The position numbers and the translations under genes are program-made. DNA of 64,000 nucleotides, from positions 5,500,498 to 5,564,497 of the forward strand of contig NC_089756.1 in assembly GCF_040412425.1 (NCBI RefSeq), in the 5' to 3' direction. This document shows, piece after piece, positions 56,751-64,000 of this stretch (the stretch's first letter is position 1; each line of letters begins with the position of its first letter). The notes under the pieces are model-generated. The model was not told the DNA's origin and searched no databases. It worked only from the letters and a program-made list of their open reading frames with translations. The DNA comes from Macrobrachium rosenbergii (lineage: Eukaryota; Arthropoda; Malacostraca; Decapoda; Palaemonidae).

Positions 56751-57490
56751 GATGAACATCACCAGCAGTGACAGGAAATAACAGGACAGCTGCAGCAGGA
56801 GACCAGGAAGAACCGCCCAGAGACTGTCATTGAGCTAACAGAAGCATAACACAGGAAACAGCAGGAGCAGATGGACCACAGATATGCCAGCAGCAGTGCC
56901 ACACCATACATGAAGGCCAGCAATGACAGTGATCGATCCACATCGGGGGGAACAGAGTTGGAACAACCCCGACGTGGAACTACACCATTCCAACCAGGTA
57001 CTGTGGTTGATCCCGAAGCAGCACTGAATGAACGTCGGACTCCTTCATGCAAGATATCCCCTGAGATATCCAGCCAACTACCGCTGTGCCTGCAATGCTC
57101 ACTGTCAACCTGGAAGAAAAAGCAAAGATGATTAGTAGAGGGAGACTCCTCTCGCTATGAGGGGAACTGGCCTACGCAGCAAGAGGAGGCCCCTTAAAAG
57201 AAGTTGCCCGACCACCCGCAGCGCCCCCCCTCACGGTCTTTGCCCGACGAGCGAGCGAAGAGGGCGAAGGATAGAGATTTCTACCGAAGGAGAGATAAGC
57301 AAGAACCCACAGTGAGAGAGAGGGAAGGAGGGGAGGCCACCAAGGGAGCCGTGAAAGTGGAACTTACCAACAATGCCCACAACCTCCCCCGCAACTCTCT
57401 ATATAGCGCAGGCGGTGAAAACAACACTCAGCACAAGTAAGAATAGTCATGCCCTTGTACACGGAGCCCCTCGAGTAGGACGCCTTGACG

Positions 57491-58552
57491 AGGTGAGGGG
57501 CTAAGGGACCCTGGCCTTTGGGCCTGGGTCCTAACGAATCATCCTACACAGTTTTTGGTTTAAATGGCGTGGACATTTCCACATTCACAAAATTTTACTG
57601 CTTAGGTGAGTCTGAGAAGGGATCGTTTTTTGGAAGGGGTTCGCATTCGAAGCTAATTGTGGGAGTTGTGGTGGTTGAGTCACCACCTGAGATAATTTGG
57701 ACCTAAGAGATGATGATGGGATTTTTCCAATTGCTATCTTGAGGGCGGAACCATCTCCGGGGATCAGCCCATCAGAATCCAGGGGGCTGGTTTTTGGAGG
57801 TGGGACTCCTGGCTTTTGTCCGGAAGCCCACCAGTACGGTTGGAGTGGGGAGTCAGTCCCCATTAGTGGGGGCAGAACTCCCAGCAGGCGGATTGGCTTA
57901 TACCTGGGCCACTGCAAGCGTACTGATGCTATCCTGAAAGGGTAGGGTATGGGGTGGACTGTTGGGAGTCAACTCTCACTTGTGCCATTGGTGGAGAATT
58001 TGAATTCCTGACTGATCTACGATACTTTCTTGATATAACCAAGCAGTTTTGGGTGGGTGGATGAACCAGTTTGTGTGTGGTGGTCTGATGTGTGCATGCT
58101 TTGCCTCTTGGGGTCTCTTCGTGGGCTTTGGGAGTGTGTTGGGGTGGGGAAGCTGGGCAGTAGAGCTGCCCAGTTTGCCCTTTTTGATATGCTGTCGGTG
58201 TCTGTGCCGGGGCTCTTGGGTGTCGGGTGTGCACTTTTTGGACTTTTGCATGTGGACTGGTTTAGTCTTATGGATTTGGCTATTAGTTCTCCCTCCCCTG
58301 GATCCGACGACTTAACGGCACTGGCAACGACTTCTGGCATGAACATGGATATGGGCTTGGCTGCTGGACAGAACCAAACGCTGAGACACCAGGGTGTTAA
58401 TAAATCTGGTGGATTTGATTCAAATAATAGGGTCCTTTATTGCACTAATGTTTATATAGTGTAGTGAAACAATTTGGCAAAGTGGAAAGAATTAAATTAA
58501 TTCTAGAAAAAGATAAGCAGTCATTCTCTGCTTTTGTCAAATTTTCCTCTCC
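57491..58552. other. Non-coding DNA, probably LINE 5' untranslated region in part
   Basis: No motif-bearing ORF; the Trp/Gly/Leu-rich ORF at 58057-58464 is not supported. Position immediately upstream of the LINE ORF1 suggests that at least the right part is its 5' UTR. Confidence 0.4.
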
Positions 58553-60173
58553 TTGGAAGCTAGTGAGGCACAACAAAGACTCCATGGCCACATTCTAAAT
58601 GACTCAGTTCTCAGCACGAAAGTGTTTTCAGTGAAAAACTTGAATGATGAGCCATTTTTTTTCCAAAGACTGAAGAACATGGACAAGTCCATGTACCAGA
58701 GCTCTTCCTCCCCCTTTATGGCATGTTGCTATCTATAAGGAGGGAGGAAAAATTTGATAAAGCTGCTGACTGCATTGAGAGCAAGGTTGGTTCCATTCCC
58801 ATTGGAAATTTAAAACCGTATGGAAAGAACCTTCTAATAAAAGCTGGAAATGAGACTCAAGCAGTTCTGTTATCTAACTTTAAACCTCCTGAAAGTGGAA
58901 ATATTGAATGCATTTCACCTCACAGATTCTTCAGCACGCTGAAAAGGGTAGTTTACTCAAATGACTTGCATGTTTTTAAAGAGGAGGAGATTCTCCATCG
59001 ATGTCCTCCTTGTGTATCTCATGTAAAAAAACTGGGTGGTGATGCAGCTATCCTTTTAACCTTTTCTTCCAATTACCTACCTGATACCATCATTGTTGGC
59101 CATGAGAGGATGCAGGTAAAAAATATAAGAGAAACCCTAAACAGTGTCGCAAATGCTTTGAATATGGCCACATTCAAAACTCTTGCAATAATAATAAAAG
59201 ATGTCCTGTGTGCTCTGCAGAGCACGATAATTTTGACGATTGCGAAGCAGCCCGATACTGTTTTCTTTGTAAGGGTGATCACACTCCAAATTCTAGGACC
59301 TGTCCCAGATATAAATTTGAACAAGAAGTGTTGGCAATGGCTGATAACGACCATATCAGCATTAGTGAAGCAAAGCGCATGGTAATGGGGGCAAACAAAA
59401 GTGCCAACTCTACGTATGCTTCTGTAATAAAATTTATTAAGACTTCCAGCAATGTAAGGCCACCAATAACTGCGTCTGATAGTAGATATCACAAACCTGC
59501 TGTTTCTAGAACTATAAATAATAATGAAAATCTCCAAACTTGTCAGGAACTTTCGTCGGCAAGTGCTTTGGAGTCCAATACCAAAAATTGTACTACCAAA
59601 AGCACAGAAAATTTATCTTCCACCACATCCACAGCTGTCGATTCATTCCCAAAAATAAGGGTGCCAAAATCGACCAATAATTCAGGAAAATATTCTGAAA
59701 ATACTTCAAACAAAAATAAGCTAAAGGAACAATCCCAATTAGATAGAGCTAGTTCAGAGCCATCAATCGCCACAGCCACAAACAAAAATAATAATAAAAC
59801 TACAGTTGCAACTACCAAGAAGCGCACAAGAAATACTTCCCCAAATAATGATAACTTTATAATAAAAACTTCAAATGGGTTCAGTGTTTTGGAAGACATC
59901 TCTCCTCCTAGAAAGGTGGTTCCAAAAGTAGATTCAGAACAAAAACATCTGAGTTCAATTCAGTCTTGCCGCCCTAAGACAAATAGGATTAGTGGTGCAC
60001 AGAACCACAGTAGTAATTCTGAACATCAGATTCATAATAAAAAATATGAAGATCAACCAAAGACCCTGAACACCAATTCAGATGAAAAGGGATTAAGAAA
60101 ACAGTCTCTTATAAAGGAGAATTTCCCACTCCACCCTAGGAACAGTACTTCCCCTCCAAGGAGTGGGAAGTAG
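58553..60173 (+). pseudogene. LINE ORF1 (RNA-binding Gag-like protein)
   Basis: Reading passes through at least two frameshifts (near 58730 and 59120-59210). The central region has YGKNLLIKAG and ISPHRFFSTLK, typical of the pre-knuckle domain of Jockey ORF1. Cys-His knuckles span the last frameshift: KCFEYGHIQNSC-type, CPVCSAEHDNFDDC and CFLCKGDHTPNSRTC. The open C-terminal frame (59208-60173, 321 codons) is Ser/Asn/Thr/Lys-rich, with ANSTYASVI, and ends PPRSGK-stop. The product would coat LINE RNA. Confidence 0.82.
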
Positions 60174-60196
60174 CACATTTTACCACCTTAGCATTC

Positions 60197-61030
60197 TTGC
60201 TCGATATCCTTCAGTGGAACTGTAAAGGTCTCAGAGCCCGTACAGAAGACCTTAAAGTTTTAATGCATGAATTCAATCCAGGGATTATATGCCTACAGGA
60301 AACAATGTTAGGCAACTCTGCTTATAATCCTGGACTAAATTATTCAATATTTAAATCATATCCCCCAACTGGTGATCGTGCCCATGGAGGTGCTTCAATT
60401 GTTATTAATAAATCTCTACAGCACTCCACAATACAATTAAATACAACACTACAAGCCATTTCAGTCATTTTGGAAAAGAGGATAACAATCTGCTCCTTAT
60501 ACCTTCCACCAGACCTTGCTTTTAACATTGGAGATATTCAGTCGTTAATTGATCAACTTCCAGCTCCTTTACTTCTGCTAGGTGATTTTAATGCCCACAA
60601 TCCCCTTTGGGGAAGTCGGTTTTTAGATAGTAAAGGGAAATTAATCGAAGACCTTATTGACAGGAATAATGTTACCCTATATAATAATGGGTCAATGACT
60701 CTCCACAACATTCACGATAATCATTTCTCTGCACTGGACCTTAGTATTTCTTCAACTAGTATCCACCTTGATTTTAATTGGTCTGTTAATGAAGATTTAA
60801 ATGGAGGTGATCACTACCCGATCCATTTGAAATATGCTCTGAATGCTCCATCTGAAGTTTTACCTAAGTGGAAGGTAGAGGATGCAGACTGGGATAAATT
60901 CAGTAAGGGTGTCAATCTAGATAGGGAGTTTGAGTCCTTTCATTCTCATCTAGATGCCTATGATTACTTTATTGAATCTACTTTGAAGAGTGCTGAAGGC
61001 TCGATTCCAAAACAAAGGCAAACCTCGTAG
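60197..61030 (+). pseudogene. LINE ORF2 endonuclease (EEP/APE type)
   Basis: The open frame carries all main APE-like blocks: ILQWNCKGLRA, IICLQET, YSIFKSYP...GGASIVI, SLYLPPD, LLGDFNAHNPLWGS, SALDLSI and GDHYPIHL. Catalytic Asn, Glu, Asp-x-Asn and Asp-His are present. No ATG opens it: the frame begins with TTG, so the start codon appears lost or lies in the gap after ORF1. A stop at about 61028 separates it from RT. Confidence 0.85.
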
Positions 61031-62122
61031 ACCTGCAGTTCCTGGTGGAATAAGACATGTGGTATTCTGAGAAAAGTGACTAGGAAGTGCTACAGACGTT
61101 ACAAAACCAGTGGCTCCCCTCAGTCTAAATTAATCTACAAACGTGCTTTAGCCAAGCAGCGGCGCTTTTATAAGAAAGCCAAAAGAGAATGTTGGCTTTA
61201 CTATATTAATGGAATAAACTCCAAGACCCCACTAAGAGTGGTGTGGCGTAAAATAAGGAAACTGAGTGGAAAATTTGTTGCGTCACCATTGCCCTCATTA
61301 AAAATAAATGACACTAATCACAGAGCCCACTGAAGTTGCCAATGAGCTAGGAAAACACTTTTCTAAAGTTTCCAGCTTTAACAATTATTCTCCAGAATTT
61401 CAAAGAATTAGGAATTCTGAAATGTGTCTAAAGTTTGATTCAGGAAAATCTGAACCATACAACTACAAATATTCCCTAAGAGAACTTCGTGAGGCGCTCT
61501 CCTCAAGCGAATCCACAGCTCCAGGTGAGGATACAATCATATATGAAATGCTGAAACACCTCCCAGATGATGCCAAAAATATTTACTGAAGATTATAAAC
61601 AAAATATGGGAAACTGGAATTTTACCCAAGGACTGGAAAATATCCATAATAATTGTCCCTGTTAAAAAGCCTAATAAAGATGCTTCCCAAGCCACCAGCT
61701 ATAGACCAGTAGCTCTTACCAGCTGTGTATGTAAGCTGATGGAGAAAATGATAAATACTAGACTGGTTTGGCACCTGGAGACCAAAGGATTACTATCGCC
61801 ATTTCAATTTGGTTTCAGAAAAAACCGCTCCACCCTTGATCCCCTGCTGAGGCTGACCAACCAAATCCAGCAAGGATTCGCCAAACAGTGTCAGACCATT
61901 GGCATATTTTTTGACTTGGAGAAAGCATATGACACTACCTGGAGAATTGGCATCATGAAACAATTGCACAAGATGGGCATATGTGGAAGAATGATCAGGT
62001 TTATATATTCCTTTTTAACAGACAGACTTTTTAAGGTAAGAGTGGGAAACTCCTTCTCCCAACCTTTTATGCAGGAGGAAGGAGTTCCCCAAGGAAGCGT
62101 TTTAAGTGTAACACTTTTTTGA
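61031..62122 (+). pseudogene. LINE ORF2 reverse transcriptase, truncated
   Basis: Frames 61076-61333, 61308-61589 and the stretch to 62122 give RT in order: a Lys/Arg-rich linker (CYRRYKTSGSPQSK), ESTAPGEDTIIYEMLKHLP, YRPVALTSCVCKLMEKM, PFQFGFRKNRSTLDPL, FFDLEKAYDTTW (first catalytic Asp) and EEGVPQGSVLS. The reading ends in CACTTTTTT followed by foreign sequence, before the YxDD block. Confidence 0.85.
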
Positions 62123-62357
62123 TAGCGTAGTCGCTGTCTCGTCCTCAAAGGAGTTACCCCCATGGTGTGCCAGTGCTCCCATGGTGACTAGACTAGTATC
62201 AAAGAAATATTTTTCTAGCCTGGTCTTGTAGCGGGTATTGTGTCGTAATGAAAACACTATGACACGTGATAGAGTATAATGGACTCAAAGATAAGGGGCA
62301 TTTTCCCTTATCTTCAGCGAAAAAGCTAAACCCAGTTTTTCCTACGTCAAAACTGCA
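62123..62357. other. Unassigned DNA between LINE and small Gypsy element
   Basis: No ORF or repeat assignment. The last five bases (CTGCA) are the target duplication of the next element. Confidence 0.5.
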
Positions 62358-62530
62358 TGTAAGATGTATTAGCCATGAACCTGCTAGCAGCGCCTAAGCG
62401 CCGCCCATATAAGTGACGTCATTGTCACGAGCTATCTGTACTTCCGCCTTCCGCTGTGAGTCAGTTGTAATGAAGATACGAAACCATGAGGAGTTTCATT
62501 TTCTGATCCTGCCTAGCATTAGACCCAACA
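62358..62530 (+). repeat. Small Gypsy 5' LTR with CRE and AP-1 sites
   Basis: TGTAAGATGTATTAGCCATG to ...AGACCCAACA. It contains TGACGTCA (CRE consensus, 62414-62421) and TGAGTCA (AP-1 consensus, 62457-62463), both perfect and also kept in the 3' LTR. TATAAG lies between. Confidence 0.85.
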
Positions 62531-62542
62531 TGGCGCAGTGAG
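62531..62542 (+). promoter_or_regulatory. Small Gypsy primer-binding site
   Basis: TGGCGCAGTGAG directly after the LTR end CCAACA. The second, partial LTR copy begins at the end of this site. Confidence 0.7.
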
Positions 62543-62608
62543 TAAGATGTATTAGCTCATGAACCTGCTAGCAGCGCCTAAGCGCCGCCCATATAAGTGA
62601 CGTCATTG
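62542..62608 (+). repeat. Partial LTR copy inside the element
   Basis: GTAAGATGTATTAGCTCATG to ...GTGACGTCATTG repeats the first 67 bp of the LTR right after the PBS, giving a second CRE site at about 62598-62605. A template-switch product is likely. Confidence 0.8.
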
Positions 62609-62689
62609 GCCATGCTACAGTACCTGAACACGCCCTTGAGGGGTATAAATAAATCTCCGGCACAACTGGCAACTGGGAGACAGCTACGC

Positions 62690-63140
62690 GATGGTGTTCC
62701 GACCGCAAAACTCAACCATATGGTAGACCGCCACTGAGAAAATCCATTAGAAAAAGAGAACGTCAAGTAGCAAAAGAAATAAGAAGATAATTGACAGCGG
62801 CACCAACAGGAGGCTCACGCCCATACAGCCAGGCACACACGTTAACGTTCAGAACCAGATGACTAAGGCCTGGGACAGGCTGGGAATTATAGTCGAGCAA
62901 CGACCTCATAGGCAGTACACAGTAAGATTAGATGGCAGTGGGCGTTCATCGATAAGAAACAGACGACACCTCAAGGCCAGTGAGCCAACAGGAGCCCTCC
63001 TACCGAAGACGAAGTGGCTCATAAGCCAAAGTCTTCCCCATCAACGCCAAAGGTACGGCCCTCCAAGGAAGCGAGGCCCCTGCCTGGATGAACGATTATG
63101 TATAATTAACCATGCTTTGATTCTGCATTTTACAAGATGA
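62690..63140 (+). pseudogene. Gypsy integrase C-terminal remnant
   Basis: TAKLNHMVDR (62700 region) and the frame 62859-63140 with AWDRLGIIVEQRPHRQYTVRLDGSGRSSIRNRRHLK form the usual C-terminal domain of Mag/Gypsy-type Pol, just upstream of where a polypurine tract is expected. The frame is broken between the two parts. Integrase core, RT and protease are deleted. Confidence 0.72.
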
Positions 63141-63439
63141 AAGTGTTTTTTTTTTTTTTTTGCTGAGTTTAAATGTACCTTGAGTTCGTATTTGCTGATG
63201 TGATGATTATTTCACTTTAAATGTTATTGCCACTGATGTTGAACTCTCTCTTTCACTCTCTCTACTTTTCCATCATCTTGATGTTGCCATTACTCGTTAT
63301 GATTGTGGTTTGCCATACCTGTCTCGAATATTTTTCTTTAAAAGTGTTGGTCATTTCGCTTGTCATATTGTCTGTCTTTGGTGTTGCCAATGTGTTGTCA
63401 ATGATAAGTTGGAAAATATTACCCTCTTCGTAATATTTT

Positions 63440-63449
63440 GGGAGGGAGA
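63440..63449 (+). promoter_or_regulatory. Small Gypsy polypurine tract
   Basis: GGGAGGGAGA directly before the 3' LTR. Confidence 0.75.
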
Positions 63450-63623
63450 TGTAAGATGTATTAGCTCATGAACCTGCTAGCAGCGCCTAAGCGCCGCCCA
63501 TATAAGTGACGTCATTGTCACGAGCTATCTGTACTTCCGTCTTCCGCTGTGAGTCAGTTGTAATGAAGATACGAAAGCATGATGAGCATCATTTCCTGAT
63601 CCTGCCTAGCATTAGACCCAACA
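63450..63623 (+). repeat. Small Gypsy 3' LTR
   Basis: 174 bp, nearly identical to the 5' LTR, with CRE at 63507-63514 and AP-1 at 63550-63556. It ends CCAACA before CTGCA. Confidence 0.88.
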
Positions 63624-63640
63624 CTGCAAGAAGTGACTAT

Positions 63641-63664
63641 TGCGCATGCGCATCTGCCATCTTG
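63641..63664. promoter_or_regulatory. Promoter-like NRF1 and YY1 motif pair
   Basis: TGCGCATGCGCA (63641-63652) is a perfect palindromic NRF1-type site, and GCCATCTTG (63656-63664) is the reverse complement of the YY1 core. This close pairing is typical of metazoan housekeeping promoters. The motifs lie 13 bp outside the LTR element's duplication. No gene start is proven downstream within the window. Confidence 0.4.
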
Positions 63665-64000
63665 TTTTACGACCGGGCAAGCAAAAAGAACATCTCCATT
63701 ACCCTCTTCTAGCGCAACTGATACGCTTCACCCGTCAGTGCTCCTTACTGTTTTCAAGAGTGTAAAGCAGCAAGTATTATGGAAACATCCAAACACGAAA
63801 GTTAAGTGCTTATTTTTAAACTCGAGTTTTAAAAATTGTTAGGTTTAACTGTGGAACAAATGCCTTTTGTGTAGCCTATAGATTCCCGAAAACTGAACTA
63901 TGTTTTCGGAGCACATGGTCGTGTCTTCAGAGCACATGGCCGGTGCCCTCTCTTGATCTCTGTTAGTTGCGAAAGTTTTAAAAATTTGATGTTTTGATCA
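63665..64000. other. Unassigned DNA at window end
   Basis: Short ORFs (up to 69 codons) without motif. If the NRF1/YY1 pair marks a promoter, this could be the start of a transcript on the plus strand, but nothing confirms it. Confidence 0.35.

Larger units (their letters stand above)
53261..57490. other. GC-richer, internally duplicated DNA without recognised product
   Basis: Many ORFs of 60-120 codons overlap on both strands, none with a recognisable motif or a consistent reading direction. Base composition is higher in G+C than the flanks. Diverged duplications of about 450 bp (55555-55720 versus 56000-56170) and 210 bp are present, and CACCTGGGTGTC-type units recur at 55320-55430. It may be a decayed mobile element or a satellite-like family; I cannot assign a function. 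Confidence 0.5.
58553..62122 (+). mobile_element. Jockey-like LINE, 3'-truncated
   Basis: ORF1 (gag-like, CCHC knuckles) is followed 24 bp later by ORF2 with endonuclease and reverse transcriptase. The copy ends inside RT at about 62122, before the catalytic YxDD, where unrelated sequence begins. There is no 3' UTR or A-tail. Confidence 0.85.
62358..63623 (+). mobile_element. Small internally deleted Gypsy-type LTR element, TSD CTGCA
   Basis: LTRs of 173-174 bp enclose about 920 bp and are flanked by perfect CTGCA duplications (62353-62357, 63624-63628). The primer-binding site TGGCGCAGTGAG follows LTR 1 and the polypurine GGGAGGGAGA precedes LTR 2. A 67-bp partial LTR copy lies at 62542-62608. 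Only a C-terminal integrase piece remains. The preserved duplication and near-identical LTRs suggest a fairly recent insertion mobilised in trans. Confidence 0.88.

Noticed and set aside
58057..58464. 135-codon plus ORF upstream of the LINE
   Set aside because: Trp/Gly/Leu-rich with no domain; overlaps shifted ORFs of the same quality and lies in probable LINE 5' UTR.

Overview
This window looks like a transposon-packed intergenic stretch of an arthropod chromosome, most likely a crustacean and plausibly a decapod. The grounds are the mix of repeats: BEL/Pao, several Gypsy lineages including one of CsRn1 type, a Jockey-like LINE, a DIRS-like remnant, long GA/CT and TA microsatellites, and a short CCTAA-type telomere-like stretch. 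I found no convincing host protein-coding gene, tRNA, rRNA or CRISPR array. Nearly every ORF that can be recognised belongs to a mobile element or to a decayed virus-like insertion, and almost all are broken by frameshifts or stops.

Layout. 1-2.7 kb is AT-rich non-coding DNA with microsatellites. 2.73-7.34 kb is an extremely AT-rich, intronless block of virus-style genes: two diverged serpin pseudogenes pointing away from each other, an ORF pair between them with a weak histone-like (H2B then H2A) pattern, an unknown broken ORF, and a Nudix-type ORF. This is probably an endogenised large DNA virus fragment and is the most interesting part of the window. It ends at a truncated BEL/Pao element (7.37-11.35 kb, minus) whose gag is split by about 1 kb of inserted DNA. 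A second lineage, Gypsy-2 (11.8-16.8 kb, minus), follows.

18.69-24.19 kb (minus) is a complete CsRn1-like Gypsy copy, G1, with 381-445 bp LTRs and a 4-bp target duplication GGCA. 27.05-28.25 kb (minus) carries the C-terminal part of an errantivirus/baculovirus-F-type envelope gene, cut off by the next insertion. 28.25-37.74 kb (plus) is a tandem LTR-internal-LTR-internal-LTR array (G2, G3) of the same CsRn1-like family. 38.0-47.5 kb holds microsatellites, a 162-bp satellite, large fold-back repeats, a 1.7-kb LTR element without pol (TRIM-like, TSD GGCG), and the remains of a DIRS-like retrotransposon. 47.5-53.3 kb holds a MITE, a second BEL/Pao remnant, a retroelement with three CCHC knuckles plus an SGNH-hydrolase domain, and a further CsRn1-like fragment, G4. 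53.5-57.5 kb is GC-richer and internally duplicated, with no recognisable product. 58.5-62.1 kb is a Jockey-like LINE (plus), 3'-truncated. 62.36-63.62 kb is a small internally deleted Gypsy element with perfect 5-bp TSDs; its LTRs carry CRE and AP-1 consensus sites. Just downstream lies a promoter-like NRF1/YY1 motif pair.

How the parts relate: the elements are nested and truncate one another (BEL into or against the virus block, CsRn1-like array against the env gene, TRIM inside the DIRS-like region, MITE at the BEL-2 junction), so the window records a succession of insertions rather than a working gene neighbourhood. Family names come from motif recognition by eye; no database search was possible.
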